Assembly: GCF_032399705.1 (NCBI RefSeq)
Contig: NZ_CP135922.1
Location: forward strand, 3,658,001-3,722,000
Length of the DNA stretch: 64,000 bases
From: Paenibacillus sp. BIC5C1
GTDB taxonomy: Bacteria > Bacillota > Bacilli > Paenibacillales > Paenibacillaceae
Direction: 5' to 3'
The notes beneath the pieces were generated by a model. That model was not told the DNA's origin, did not search any database, and saw nothing but the letters and a program-made list of their open reading frames with translations. Below, piece by piece: positions 18,967 through 28,092 of the stretch (position 1 is the stretch's first letter; each line of letters starts with the position of its first letter). Made by a program: the position numbers and the translations under genes.

Positions 18967-19848
18967 TTATGCCTGTAAGGCATGTTTAATAAATTGTAAA
19001 AACCGGTTCGCAGTCTGACTGAAAATTTTGTGTTTTTTCCAGACGATTACACACCCAAATTGAAGTTCAGGATAAAAGGGCCTGAAGCATAAATGATCAG
19101 AATGCTTCATTGCAAAAGCACCCTCAATACAAATTGCAGTTCCCATTCCCTGTTCCACGAGATTAACTACATTGGATATTAAGTTATAAGTAGCTACAAA
19201 ACGTAATTGCGAATGCTCATCGGCAAACCAACTAGCAATTTCACTCTGTAATACAGATCGGTTGGGTATAAGCAAGGGCTCTCCGGCTAGATCTTTAGAA
19301 GTTACATATTCCTTCTGTGCAAGCGTTGACGAGGTCTTTGTCAGAACTCCCCAGCGTTCCTTTTGCGGTAGTCTAATAAAATCATATTTTTCAATATGAA
19401 TCGGCTCTAACAAAACTCCAATCTCAAGTAATCCCTTATCTATTTTTTCCTTTATGTCATCACCTGTCCCGCTAAAAATATGATAAGTGACTTGCGGATA
19501 TTCAATATTAAATGCTTTTAACAATTCAAAAATAACATTTGAGGTTAAAGATTCAACACTTCCAATGGATATTGTTCCTCCAACCAGATTGTTATGATCT
19601 TTAAATTCTTTCTCTGTTTTATCCGCAAGGATAAGGATTTCTTCTGCTCTCTGACGCAGAAGCATTCCCGCATCCGTTAGTGTTATCTTACTTTTTCCGC
19701 GTATAAACAATTGAGTTCCTAAGTCTTTTTCCAGATTGGCTAACTGTCTGCTTAACGTAGGCTGTGTCACATGTAGAATAGTCGCTGCATGCGTAATATT
19801 TTCTACACGGGCTACTGTCAGAAAATACCGAAGTACTCTTAATTCCAT
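18967..19848 (-). CDS. LysR-family transcriptional regulator
   Basis: 293 residues. The winged HTH is at 1-60, with ITHAATILHVTQPTLSRQLA followed by LEKDLGTQLFIR, and the effector-binding domain is periplasmic-binding-protein-like (ISIGSVESLTSNVIFELLKA onward). CAGGAGGAACA precedes the ATG. It stands on the same strand between the cyclophilin-like pseudogene and the bgl operon, with its own terminator, so it is not simply part of either. Target and effector unknown; the bgl operon or the upstream gene are both possible. Confidence 0.9.
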   Translation of the reverse strand: MELRVLRYFLTVARVENITHAATILHVTQPTLSRQLANLEKDLGTQLFIRGKSKITLTDAGMLLRQRAEEILILADKTEKEFKDHNNLVGGTISIGSVESLTSNVIFELLKAFNIEYPQVTYHIFSGTGDDIKEKIDKGLLEIGVLLEPIHIEKYDFIRLPQKERWGVLTKTSSTLAQKEYVTSKDLAGEPLLIPNRSVLQSEIASWFADEHSQLRFVATYNLISNVVNLVEQGMGTAICIEGAFAMKHSDHLCFRPFYPELQFGCVIVWKKHKIFSQTANRFLQFIKHALQA

Positions 19849-19867
19849 TGTTCCTCCTGGGCTTTAT

Positions 19868-20270
19868 TCATTTTAAAATTTCAATAATTACGGTGAAATC
19901 ACCGTTTATATCTATGAAAGCTTCCATTCCTGAGTCAATCATACCTAATTGTACGAGGCCGCTGGAGTAGCCCCGAAATCCATATAAAAGACAGCTAAAT
20001 TCCCCCACGGAGCATACAAGGTCAAGTCTCCCACTGAAGGATCGAACCCACCTGGTGCTTCTTCCGTCGTAAGACAATGGGGGAGGTAACTATTTTTTTC
20101 GGTTCTATTATAATCCTCAAAGGACAGCGTCAACGGAAGCCTGCTTAGAAACTCTCGGTTCGGTGGGATTATTGTACATTGAGGCTATGATTTCTTTGCC
20201 ATTTACAGACAGTTTAACTTTTCGTACTCTGTACTTCAGAAAGCGGTTTCACCGCCTATACCTAAACTGT
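19868..20270 (-). pseudogene. Cyclophilin-like fold protein, frameshifted
   Basis: Three frames make up one small protein of the 'cyclophilin-like' family (as in TM1367-type). The first gives RKVKLSVNGKEIIASMYNNP. The second gives LTLSFEDYNRTEKNSYLP and GFDPSVGDLTLYAPWGNLAV, and the third GYSSGLVQLGMIDSGMEAF up to the end at 19868. Frameshifts lie near 20165 and near 19975, where an extra GC has been inserted in GGGGCTACTCC. No good start codon is left either. Upstream, at 20629-20694, is a fourth copy of the AraC-box element, so the gene was probably part of that regulon. Confidence 0.75.
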
Positions 20271-20628
20271 CACCTCCATTTTCACTGAATATATTAATCA
20301 ATAACGACAAACAACCCATTATGGGCAAATGGTCTGCAAAAATAATAATTAAGTTTGTTTTAAAATCAAAGAAAACAACATCGTGGTTAAAAGGAGGTAT
20401 GACGCAACATTACATCGTGAAAGAACACCATACTTTACGCGGATCTCATAGCTGCAATGACTCTTATACAATTTACAAGTATCAGATGATCTTTCAAGAG
20501 AACCTACCTACTTTACTTGTTTTTTGAATGGGTGTATAGAATATTCCTCTTTACATTAAAATACTTCGGTATCAATGTTCTAAAACACATACCAATAGTG
20601 ACGAAATGAAATTACTTTGTACTTACAG
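20271..20628. other. Intergenic, no gene supported
   Basis: A plus-strand frame (20321-20527) has AAAGGAGG next to an internal ATG, but the spacing is only one base and the sequence has no recognisable feature. I see no gene here. The stretch probably is the leader between the AraC-box promoter and the cyclophilin-like pseudogene. Confidence 0.35.
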
Positions 20629-20694
20629 AGAGTATCAGAGTATTTAAAGATCCGCTTTGTAAAGAAACTCATTTGATTTGTATATTCAGCTCAT
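20629..20694 (-). promoter_or_regulatory. Putative AraC-box promoter, copy 4
   Basis: Minus strand: ATGAGCTGAATATACAAATC, then AAATGAGTTTCTTTACAAAG and CTCTGATACTCTC. The first block matches the repeats at 13859-13924 closely. It faces the cyclophilin-like pseudogene but lies about 350 bases before it. Confidence 0.55.
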
Positions 20695-20912
20695 ATTGTA
20701 TTGGTAATTTACTCCTTCCTCCGAAAGAATAATTGTAACGCCTTCCCCATCAGCTTAGCTGGCATTTGTTTCAATTATTCGCATATCTCCTTTAATAACT
20801 AATTTCAGAATGATTTGCCGATTATCCGATGTTCGAAGCAACATTTATGTCATTATTGATTTCCATTACTGGTGTTGGAGCATGCATTTTCCAGTTAATT
20901 TTAAAGGACTAG

Positions 20913-21093
20913 GTGTATTTTGCAGCCCCTATTCCTCCTGGCAACAGGCTCAAAGGAGAATGCCAATGGTCTTTTGCGAGAATTCTTTCCTAAACTAAAG
21001 GCACGGATTTCTCTCAAATGACAGACGAAGCTTTATGCCGTGTTCTTTATCTGATAAGCCACAGACCACGGAAATCTCTGGGCTGGAGGATGA
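20913..21093 (+). pseudogene. IS30-family transposase remnant
   Basis: Pieces of the IS30 C-terminus in several frames: PYSSWQQ (20922 on), then ENANGLLREFFPK, which includes the catalytic Glu environment, then GTDFSQMTDEALCRVLYL and ISHRPRKSLGW. All are in the right order for IS30 transposases but separated by small indels, with the rest of the element gone. Confidence 0.75.
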
Positions 21094-21186
21094 AAAAGAA
21101 GCTGCAACAAAATGTCCGGGTAACGCCAAACCTTTTGATGCAGCTTTGTATTTCTACTCGCTTTACACAGCGAATTCATAATAACT

Positions 21187-22146
21187 TTAAGCCTTGCGAA
21201 GCATTTGTCTCTCGCTTAGCTGTGAAAGCATATCCTTCGTCATGGCCTTCAGGTCGTAGCGGGCATGAAATCCCCATTCTGTTTTCGCTGCCGTCGCATC
21301 AATGGAATGCGGCCAGCTATCGGCAATTGCCTGTCTCTTCGGATCAACGTCATAATCGAGGATAAAGCCGGGAAACTCATCCCGAATCGCTGCAGCGATC
21401 GCCTCCGGATCCACGCTCATTGCGGTGACATTAAATGAATTTCGGTGTATCAACCGGGAAGAATCCGCTTCCATCAATTCGATGATAGCGTTCAGGGCAT
21501 CCGGCATATACATCATGTCCATGTTTGAGTCCTTGGCGATATAAGATGTATACCGGCCAGCCGTCACGGCTGCGTAATAAATTTCCACCGCGTAATCCGT
21601 CGTTCCTCCGCCTGGAGGCGTCATATAAGATATCAAACCTGGGAATCGCAGCCCCCTAGTATCTAGGCCATATTTGTGAAAATAATAATCACAAAGCAGT
21701 TCGCCGGACACTTTGTTCACGCCGTACATCGTATTGGGCCTCTGGATCGTATCCTGCGGGGTATTGTCTCTCGGAGTCGAAGGACCAAAAGAACCAATGG
21801 AGCTTGGAGTGAAAAATCGGCAGCCGAGTTCCCTGGATATTTCAAGTGCATTCATCAATCCGCCCATATTCAAATTCCAGGCAAGCAGCGGTTTCTCCTC
21901 TGCGGTAGCCGACAGCAGCGCAGCCAAATGGATGACGGTATCAACTTCGTAACGCTTGGCGATTTCGAACATCGCCTTATCATTCGTCACGTCCAGCAGC
22001 TCGAATGGCCCGGATCGGGTAATTTCGTGGGCTGATGACCTGAGATCCGTAGCAACAACGTGATCCGCACCATAAATTTCACGTAATTTAACAACCAACT
22101 CAGAACCGATTTGGCCCAGTGCTCCGGTCACCAAAATCTTGTTCAT
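21187..22146 (-). CDS. tdh: L-threonine 3-dehydrogenase (SDR/epimerase type)
   Basis: 319 residues of the extended short-chain dehydrogenase family that oxidises L-threonine with NAD+. It has the Rossmann loop ILVTGALGQIGSELV, the middle segment VIHLAALLSATAEEKP, the catalytic Tyr/Lys in TMYGVNKVSGEL and the C-terminal GFHARYDL region. It produces 2-amino-3-ketobutyrate, the substrate of the 2-amino-3-ketobutyrate CoA ligase encoded 37 bases upstream, so both form the threonine-to-glycine pathway. GGGAGGGATGTCTT precedes the ATG. Confidence 0.94.
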   Translation of the reverse strand: MNKILVTGALGQIGSELVVKLREIYGADHVVATDLRSSAHEITRSGPFELLDVTNDKAMFEIAKRYEVDTVIHLAALLSATAEEKPLLAWNLNMGGLMNALEISRELGCRFFTPSSIGSFGPSTPRDNTPQDTIQRPNTMYGVNKVSGELLCDYYFHKYGLDTRGLRFPGLISYMTPPGGGTTDYAVEIYYAAVTAGRYTSYIAKDSNMDMMYMPDALNAIIELMEADSSRLIHRNSFNVTAMSVDPEAIAAAIRDEFPGFILDYDVDPKRQAIADSWPHSIDATAAKTEWGFHARYDLKAMTKDMLSQLSERQMLRKA

Positions 22147-22183
22147 AAGACATCCCTCCCGAAATATACTCCCGCGAATGCAG

Positions 22184-23374
22184 CTAAATCAGCTTCATTT
22201 CCTTGCCAACTTTCTCATAAACGGAGATTACCTGGTCGAGCATCTCCTTGGTATGGGCAGCTGTCGGCATGTTGCGTATTCTTCCAGTTCCTTTCGGAAC
22301 CGTCGGAAACAGGATTGCCTTGGCGTAAACGCCTTCTTCATAGAGCCGTTTGCTGAACTGTTGGGTGGTCACTTCATCACCAATGATACAAGGTGTGATC
22401 GGCGTTTCGCTTTGGCCTACATCATATCCAAGCCGGCTCAAGCCATTTTTCAAATGATTTCCGTTCTCCCACAGCTTCTCGATCAGCTCTTTGTCATTCA
22501 TCAAAATGTCGACAGCAGTGCTGCAAGAAGCGATTGCAGCCGGAGGTAGCGATGTCGAGAACAGAAACGGACGGCTTCTCAGCTTCAACCATTCGATCAG
22601 TTGTTTTTCCCCCGCCACATAACCGCCGACAACGCCGATCGCCTTGGAAAGAGTACCAATTTGAAAGTCAATGCGGTCGGACAAACCAAAATGCTTCACG
22701 GTCCCCGCACCCGCTCCGAGAACGCCCGAACCGTGGGCATCATCCACATAAGTAATCAGATCGAATTCTTCTGCTATTTTCACGATTTCGGGCAGCTTTG
22801 CTATGTCACCATCCATGGAGAAAACCCCGTCGGTGATGACCATAATTTTATGGTACTGACCGGATTCCTTGGCATCTTTCGCCTTCTGTCTTAAATCATT
22901 CATATCCGAATGCTTAAATCGAATCACCTTGGCTCTCGACAGGCGGCAGCCATCAATAATCGAAGCGTGGTTTAGCTCATCTGATAAAATCGCATCATGC
23001 TGGTCCATTACCGCCGATATAGCAGCCATATTACAGTTAAATCCCGATTGATACACGATAACGGCTTCCGTTTTTTTGAAACGGGCCAATTTTTCTTCAA
23101 GCTCAATATGAAGATCCATCGTACCATTAATTGTTCTCACAGCTCCTGCGCCTGCCCCGTATGTCTGCGCCGCCTTAACTGAAGCATCAATCAGGCGGTA
23201 ATCTGTTGCCAGTCCCAAATAGTTATTGGAAGACAAATTGATTAGGGACTTTCCGTCGATACGAATAACAGGACCATTTGCACCCTGCAGCGTATCGATG
23301 ACGTTATATAGACCTTTAGTCTTTAGATCTTCAATGTTCGAACTTAAAAATTGGTCCAATGCTTGACTTGACAT
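22184..23374 (-). CDS. kbl: Glycine C-acetyltransferase (KBL)
   Basis: 396 residues, PLP-dependent alpha-oxoamine synthase. It cleaves 2-amino-3-ketobutyrate with CoA to glycine and acetyl-CoA. Features: [15 protein letters not shown], the glycine-rich [24 protein letters not shown] contacting PLP, and the PLP lysine in [20 protein letters not shown] choose the ATG at 23374, which has GAGGAGGGAATGGA just before it; the frame to 23431 has no support. First gene of the kbl-tdh operon. Confidence 0.95.
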   Translation of the reverse strand: MSSQALDQFLSSNIEDLKTKGLYNVIDTLQGANGPVIRIDGKSLINLSSNNYLGLATDYRLIDASVKAAQTYGAGAGAVRTINGTMDLHIELEEKLARFKKTEAVIVYQSGFNCNMAAISAVMDQHDAILSDELNHASIIDGCRLSRAKVIRFKHSDMNDLRQKAKDAKESGQYHKIMVITDGVFSMDGDIAKLPEIVKIAEEFDLITYVDDAHGSGVLGAGAGTVKHFGLSDRIDFQIGTLSKAIGVVGGYVAGEKQLIEWLKLRSRPFLFSTSLPPAAIASCSTAVDILMNDKELIEKLWENGNHLKNGLSRLGYDVGQSETPITPCIIGDEVTTQQFSKRLYEEGVYAKAILFPTVPKGTGRIRNMPTAAHTKEMLDQVISVYEKVGKEMKLI

Positions 23375-23536
23375 TCCATTCCCTCCTCGATACACGTATG
23401 TCCTCGTACAAGAGACATAGTATTTCTCCAAAAAACCCTGTTATAAAAGGAATTAAACTAATTTCAATGTATCATCTTTTTTATTCTTTGTACACATGTG
23501 GCGGACAAAAAAATAAAAATATCCGCAAAAAAACAT

Positions 23537-23571
23537 AGCGGTTGCTTCCCCCATTCCCGGAAGCAATCGCT
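23537..23571 (-). terminator. Strong hairpin with T-run before kbl
   Basis: AGCGATTGCTTCC and GGAAGCAACCGCT pair almost perfectly, then seven T residues follow on the minus strand. It lies about 160 bases upstream of kbl. It either ends a lost gene upstream or acts as an attenuator in the kbl leader; no T-box or other sensor motif was seen. Confidence 0.65.
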
Positions 23572-23574
23572 ACT

Positions 23575-23816
23575 CAATCTTTGCTTATATCTTTGCTGCT
23601 CCGTAACTTCTTGTGCAGCCATTATTTCTTTTGCTTATTCCTTTGAATCAATCCACGATGTCGTGTTCGACACCATCGGCGGCAACACATTGTCGCGTTG
23701 CCCCGACACGCAAGCACTCCTTGAACGAACCTATTTTTCAAGCCCTTGCGCAAAGGGATACTGCCTTAGCAAAAATAATCATGCAGTATTCTCAATGGAA
23801 CATCAATGAAGGTGTC
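23575..23816. other. Gene debris upstream of kbl
   Basis: On the plus strand 23642-23698 encodes HDVVFDTIGGNTLSR, close to a segment of zinc-type quinone oxidoreductases, but nothing around it continues the protein. The following frame (LNEPIFQALAQRDTALAKII, ending 23846) is protein-like but unrecognised. No intact gene. Confidence 0.35.
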
Positions 23817-23817
23817 G

Positions 23818-23976
23818 TCAGCATCGCGAAGGGCTGGCAACGGTGAAGCACGTACAACACCCGTCGCTCTCAACATTTGCTGCCGTATTCCATATCATTA
23901 TAATCCGGTTGCCGACGCAGTATTTTACTTGAACCAATGGACCCGCTTTACTAGAACATTTCGTTGATAGTGACAT
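23818..23976 (-). pseudogene. Short ORF behind a duplicated CCCGGG promoter
   Basis: An ATG at 23976 with GGAGG close upstream opens a frame of 52 codons (SLSTKCSSKAGPLVQVKYCV at the start). The promoter in front is a near copy of the one before the DUF2239 gene at 55 kb. The sequence could be a worn DUF2239-type N-terminus, but similarity is weak, so this is a guess. Confidence 0.3.
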
Positions 23977-24010
23977 ACCCTCCATCTTTACAGCTCTTTT
24001 ATGATGAATA

Positions 24011-24050
24011 TACACGGGTAAAAACACAAAATATCAATATGACCCGGGTA
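24011..24050 (-). promoter_or_regulatory. Paired CCCGGG operator, copy 2
   Basis: Minus strand: TACCCGGGTC (24050-24041) and TACCCGTGTA (24020-24011) are 30 bp apart, and the second runs into a TATATT -10 box. The same layout is found at 55528-55565. Confidence 0.55.
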
Positions 24051-24154
24051 TATTTATTAAATCCTATAGATTCTGTGCACTCTTTCTAGAGCATCACATT
24101 ACTTTTTTGGTTCATATCACCGACCACTCGTATTGGTAATTTCTTAATATCGAT

Positions 24155-24262
24155 AGTCGGACTAAGTTCTTGTGTTCGGCTCAGGACAAGAACTTAGTCC
24201 GATAAAATTAAAAAGCCGCTAAAATAGCGACTTCAATGGGAATATGTTTTTGAACCCCGACA
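24155..24262. repeat. Family A palindromic repeat, copy 2
   Basis: A 16-bp perfect stem, CGGACTAAGTTCTTGT/ACAAGAACTTAGTCCG, is followed by GATAAAATTAAAAAGCCGC, TAAAATAGCGACTTCAATGG and GAATATGTTTTTGAACC. It sits just beyond the end of the catalase gene, perhaps serving as its terminator. Confidence 0.8.
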
Positions 24263-24304
24263 TTTGATCGTCCTCATTCTTCTACTTCATATAATTTATA
24301 TGAA

Positions 24305-25702
24305 TCATCCCTTCTTCAGTGCGGCGATCTGGCGTGCTACCCTTTCAGCTAATGTTGCATCAGCCTCGAATAAATACCCCAACACAATCCTCTGGATCTC
24401 ATGAGAAGCCGCCGATAAGTCATCAGCTATATTCTGAACAAGATGATCCTGCTGAACTTGTGTTAGCGATTGGTAGAATTGTCCCGCTTGCGTGAAATTA
24501 TCAGCCTTCGAAATATCGGATCGAACGAGCCGGCCGGCTACATAGCGCCCTTCCCCGTTCGTTACCTGATCCGTAGGTGACCAGTTTGCTTGATGGTTAA
24601 TCGGAATTTTGCGAAAATTCGATCCAAGCCGATGCCGCTGTGAATCCCAATAAATATTACTACGGCCTTGCAGCATTTTATCATCGGACAGCTCAGCACC
24701 ATCCAGAAGATTGGACGGGGAGAATGCCAGCTTCTCGACCTGCTCCTGATAATTCGTAGGGTTCGTATCCAAGACGAGTCGACCAACTGGCAGCAGCGGG
24801 AAATGACGTACATCCCACACTTTCGTGTCATCCAACGGATCGAACGACAGCATTGCCTCATCCTGTGGGTTCATCAACTGCACATAAAGCCCATATTGGA
24901 CTGGTGTACCTTGGGAGATCGTGTCATATAGATCTTTACCCGAATAATCAGGGTTCTCGCCGGCCAAACGAGCCGCTTCTTCCGCATCAATATATTGCTC
25001 TCCAGCAAGCGGAATCCAGCGATATTTGACGTAGAAGCGTTCGTTTTGTGCATTTCTCCAAACATATGTGTTAACACTGTGCCCAGGCATATGGCGGAGA
25101 CTCTTGAGCGTCCCTTCGTCCGAATATAGTCGTACAACGAAATGGGTTGCCTCTGGTGCTCTAGCAACGAAACCCCAGAATCGATTCGGATCGATGAGAT
25201 TGTTAACGGGTGATGGCAGAAAAGCATGAATTGACTCAGGAAACCGGATCGGGTCCCGTACGAGGAATACAGGGATATGATTACAGAGCAGGTCGAAAAC
25301 GCCTTGCTCGGTATAAAATTTAGTAGAGAATCCACGCACGTTGCGGGATGTATCGGGTGTCCCCTTGTTGCTGACCGCAAGTGAGAAACGCACGGTAACG
25401 GGTACCCGTTGTCCCGGCTGCTGTAAGAAGCACAGGTTCGTATAAGCGGCCATCGAGTGAAGGGTTTCAAAATAACCCAAGGCTCCAAATCCCTTTACGT
25501 GGACCGGGCGCTCCAATATTTTTTCGTGGACAAAGGTTTCAAGTGTTTCATGCAGCATGCTGTCCTGTTCCAAAATCGGTCCCCGTTCTCCTACTGTCTG
25601 CGAATGGTGTTCCGGCGACTGCTTAGCATGCCATTGTGATTGTACGTTGCCACCCTGCCAGTTTCCACCGTTTGCGTGATTGTTAGCTTTGTTACCGTCC
25701 AT
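24305..25702 (-). CDS. Heme catalase
   Basis: 465 residues, small-subunit monofunctional catalase that dismutates hydrogen peroxide. The catalytic His is H68 (ERPVHVKG) and the distal Asn is N141 (LLCNHIPVFLVRD). The heme-ligand Tyr is in NIYWDSQRHRLG. The N-terminal ~35 residues are rich in Asn, Gly, His and Gln. The RxFSLAVSNKGTPDTSRN segment is typical of a Bacillales catalase subgroup that differs from B. subtilis KatA. A GGGGGGGC purine run serves as ribosome site before the ATG. It stands alone, flanked by family A repeats on both sides. Confidence 0.93.
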   Translation of the reverse strand: MDGNKANNHANGGNWQGGNVQSQWHAKQSPEHHSQTVGERGPILEQDSMLHETLETFVHEKILERPVHVKGFGALGYFETLHSMAAYTNLCFLQQPGQRVPVTVRFSLAVSNKGTPDTSRNVRGFSTKFYTEQGVFDLLCNHIPVFLVRDPIRFPESIHAFLPSPVNNLIDPNRFWGFVARAPEATHFVVRLYSDEGTLKSLRHMPGHSVNTYVWRNAQNERFYVKYRWIPLAGEQYIDAEEAARLAGENPDYSGKDLYDTISQGTPVQYGLYVQLMNPQDEAMLSFDPLDDTKVWDVRHFPLLPVGRLVLDTNPTNYQEQVEKLAFSPSNLLDGAELSDDKMLQGRSNIYWDSQRHRLGSNFRKIPINHQANWSPTDQVTNGEGRYVAGRLVRSDISKADNFTQAGQFYQSLTQVQQDHLVQNIADDLSAASHEIQRIVLGYLFEADATLAERVARQIAALKKG

Positions 25703-25814
25703 TGATCCGCCCCCCCATATCTACATTGTCGGGGATATATATGCATGGCTATGTACGGATATGTCAGCATGTCTGTCTCAAACTTATAACGAGTAAATAC
25801 TGGGACGATCCTTA

Positions 25815-25895
25815 ACTTGGGACTAGAACATGTACCGATAAAATTAAAAAGCCGCTAAAATAGCGACTTCAATGGGACCATGTTCTTGTCCCTGG
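25815..25895. repeat. Family A palindromic repeat, copy 3
   Basis: Long arms GGGACTAGAACATGTACC (25819-25836) and GGGACCATGTTCTTGTCCC (25874-25892) enclose GATAAAATTAAAAAGCCGC and TAAAATAGCGACTTCAAT. This copy shows best that the whole unit is one large inverted repeat with an inner hairpin. Confidence 0.85.
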
Positions 25896-26054
25896 ACAAT
25901 ACATTTTCTCCTTCTTCATTTTTATATGATGTTGTTGTCATCCATCTACAAATGATTTGGTCTCTTCCATACTTCTGGCATATACAATTCAAACTCCCTG
26001 AAGGCCTATTCCAAGTCCGTTTGTCTCGTTATATCTTCTTTATAGTTAGTTGAG

Positions 26055-26280
26055 TCATCCTAGTGTAAGAAAGATACACGTATTATGCACCCAAATCCCT
26101 AAATCAGTTACATAATACGTATGGAAGTCCGCAACCGTAAAATTATAAACTGTTACTGGCTTATCAAGCTTTACAGTCTCCACGTAGTCAATTGTAAGAT
26201 TACTTCCATCAGCCTTTTGGAGTTTGTCGCCCACCTGAAGTTCATCAGCGAAGACCCAGCCTTTGTCTTCGACCCAAAAC
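26055..26280 (-). pseudogene. Polymorphic-toxin HINT domain remnant
   Basis: A 75-codon frame ending at a TGA (26055) encodes FWVEDKGWVFADELQVGDKL, then KPVTVYNFTVADFHTYYV and TDLGIWVHN. This is the C-terminal part of a pretoxin HINT/intein-like domain (the Y-N-F-T-V-A-D-x-H-T-Y-Y-V block) as found in RHS and WXG/LXG polymorphic toxins. Normally a variable toxin follows the VHN motif; here seven unrelated codons and a stop follow. The N-terminal part and the rest of the toxin gene are gone. Confidence 0.7.
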
Positions 26281-26407
26281 GATTGATTTTATCTACATTT
26301 AAACGTTTCCTAATTGAAATAAGCTCAGCACCCAATGGTATATGAATAATTTACTATTCATACACTGTATAGGCTGTTGACTAATTTTACTAAGGGGGCA
26401 ATTAATA

Positions 26408-26815
26408 ATGTTTAATTTCCGGAATGAGCGTGAGATGATGCCGCATCCAATTCTTTTGGAAGCCAAACAGAGTGCAGCAAATCAAATTCTAATTACATAT
26501 GATCAGCGGACAGATTTGGGATCAGCAACACATATTTCAAACTACTGGATTAGGAGTACTATGGAAACACCTTCCGGTATTGCAACTGTGGGAATGAGTG
26601 ATGCACTCATGTCTTCCAACTCAATACGTCCAGATATGGCCCAGATCACACCAGTCGATAACTCAAACATGAGATTTCATATCACGTTTAGGGTTAATGC
26701 AGTGCCAGGTGTATTGTATACCGTACTGCCTTGTTTTGTTAACCTTGAGGGGATGACAGGTTATATGGGGGCGAATTGGGGCCCCACAAGTAGAAATGTA
26801 TTTATTGGTATGTAG
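26408..26815 (+). CDS. Conserved hypothetical protein
   Basis: 135 residues, no signal peptide or membrane span. AAGGGGGCAATTAATA precedes the ATG. The sequence begins MFNFRNEREMMPHPILLEAK and is rich in short beta-forming segments (QILITYDQRTDLGSATHISN, NMRFHITFRVNAVPGVLYTV). I recall similar proteins in Paenibacillus but know no function. The regular codon use, good ribosome site and lack of overlap with other genes support it. It is alone between the HINT remnant and the histidine kinase. Confidence 0.7.
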   Translation: MFNFRNEREMMPHPILLEAKQSAANQILITYDQRTDLGSATHISNYWIRSTMETPSGIATVGMSDALMSSNSIRPDMAQITPVDNSNMRFHITFRVNAVPGVLYTVLPCFVNLEGMTGYMGANWGPTSRNVFIGM

Positions 26816-27012
26816 ATAAATTATAATACATACTCATATACTCATTGTTAAGTGCCAGAACGCTAATAAATCTGGGCAACTCTAACTTCTCCTATGAAGT
26901 GCAGCCCTTAGAATAGACATTGGAATAAACACTGATTTATCCGATGAAATCTAAGGGATGCTTTTCATAACCAGTGAAATGGGACAGAAAATATAGTTCA
27001 ATAATATTGGTA

Positions 27013-28092
27013 TTATTTTTTTAATGGTACAGCAAACCAAAAGGAGTGCTCATTCCCTTTTGACCGCAATCCTACTTTTCCACCCTGCTGCTCAATAATT
27101 TCCTTCACTAAAGATAACCCTAATCCTGATCCTCCTGAATCCCTACTCCGGGATGAATCTATCCGATAGAATCTTTCGAATATTAGAGATTCATGTTCTT
27201 CAGGAATCGGCTGACCTAAATTCTTGACGATTATTTGGTAGTTCGACTCCTTCTGCTTCCCTGTAATCTCAACCCATCCACCCTCGTCATATTGCAGTAC
27301 ATTGGTCAGAAGATTGTGAAGCACCTGTTTTAGCCCATCTTCATCTCCTACTACTTTCGCTACTTCAGTCTTAATATCAATAATGACTCCTCTATTCTTG
27401 AACTCTAATGAAAAGTGATCCATACAGGATTCAATCAGCTTTTCTATAGAGAGTACATTCATCTTATTCTCATTGGAAATCCTCTTTCCTTGCCACACAT
27501 TCAATTGGTGTAACTGCTCAACTAAACGGGTAATACGTATCGATTCTTCGTGAATGGATTCGAATAGCTCTTTATTTCCCGGAATAACCCCTGTGCTTAA
27601 AGCTTCCAAATATCCGTTTATATTCGTTAATGGTGTCCGCAGTTCATGGGAGATATCAGACAGCATTTTTCTTCTTAAATCCTCTACCAGTTTCAATTTC
27701 ATGCTTAAATGATTAAAATCAGCCGTTAACAGACCAATTTCATCGTGAACACGAATCGATAAAGGTTTTGGCATTTCCCCTTGAGCCATTTGTCGTGTTG
27801 CATGACCCAATTCCTTGAGAGGAAGAATTAACTTTTTTACCAAAAAGTAGTGGATAAATGCTGCAATCAAAACAGCCGTCAGACTTGCTTTCATTAAAAA
27901 AGTCTGCATCGTTTGAGTGAAAATGGCGCTTTCTTCTGGAGTCACAGACGGGGAACTGGCAAACAAAAGACAAGCATAGTCTTTGACCGAAACTCCTGCG
28001 AGCCAAATGGCAATACCAATCACCGCAACATTGATCAGTGTGAATTTCCACATGATATTGATTCGTAATGGATTATTTTTGAAAAGCAACAA
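27013..28092 (-). CDS. Membrane sensor histidine kinase
   Basis: 359 residues from a TTG overlapping the end of the response regulator gene by 20 bases; an ATG at 28053 is an alternative. Two membrane spans (about 15-33 and 68-86) enclose a short extracytoplasmic loop of ~35 residues. A HAMP linker follows, then the H-box with H149 in SDISHELRTPLTNINGY, the N-box near NLLTNVLQYDEGG and the G-boxes FERFYRIDSSRSRDSGGSG. It pairs with the regulator at 28073-28768. The genes upstream encode a thiol-disulfide pathway, so the signal may be envelope redox state, but that is inference. Confidence 0.92.
   Translation of the reverse strand: MLLFKNNPLRINIMWKFTLINVAVIGIAIWLAGVSVKDYACLLFASSPSVTPEESAIFTQTMQTFLMKASLTAVLIAAFIHYFLVKKLILPLKELGHATRQMAQGEMPKPLSIRVHDEIGLLTADFNHLSMKLKLVEDLRRKMLSDISHELRTPLTNINGYLEALSTGVIPGNKELFESIHEESIRITRLVEQLHQLNVWQGKRISNENKMNVLSIEKLIESCMDHFSLEFKNRGVIIDIKTEVAKVVGDEDGLKQVLHNLLTNVLQYDEGGWVEITGKQKESNYQIIVKNLGQPIPEEHESLIFERFYRIDSSRSRDSGGSGLGLSLVKEIIEQQGGKVGLRSKGNEHSFWFAVPLKK

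Noticed and set aside
23374..23571. T-box or glycine/threonine riboswitch in the kbl leader
   Set aside because: There is a strong hairpin with a T-run, but no T-box sequence (AGGGTGG-ACCGCG) or aptamer-like core was found; a plain terminator explains it.
26121..26345. Plus-strand ORF of 74 codons
   Set aside because: Antisense shadow of the HINT remnant on the minus strand, which has much better protein-like sequence.
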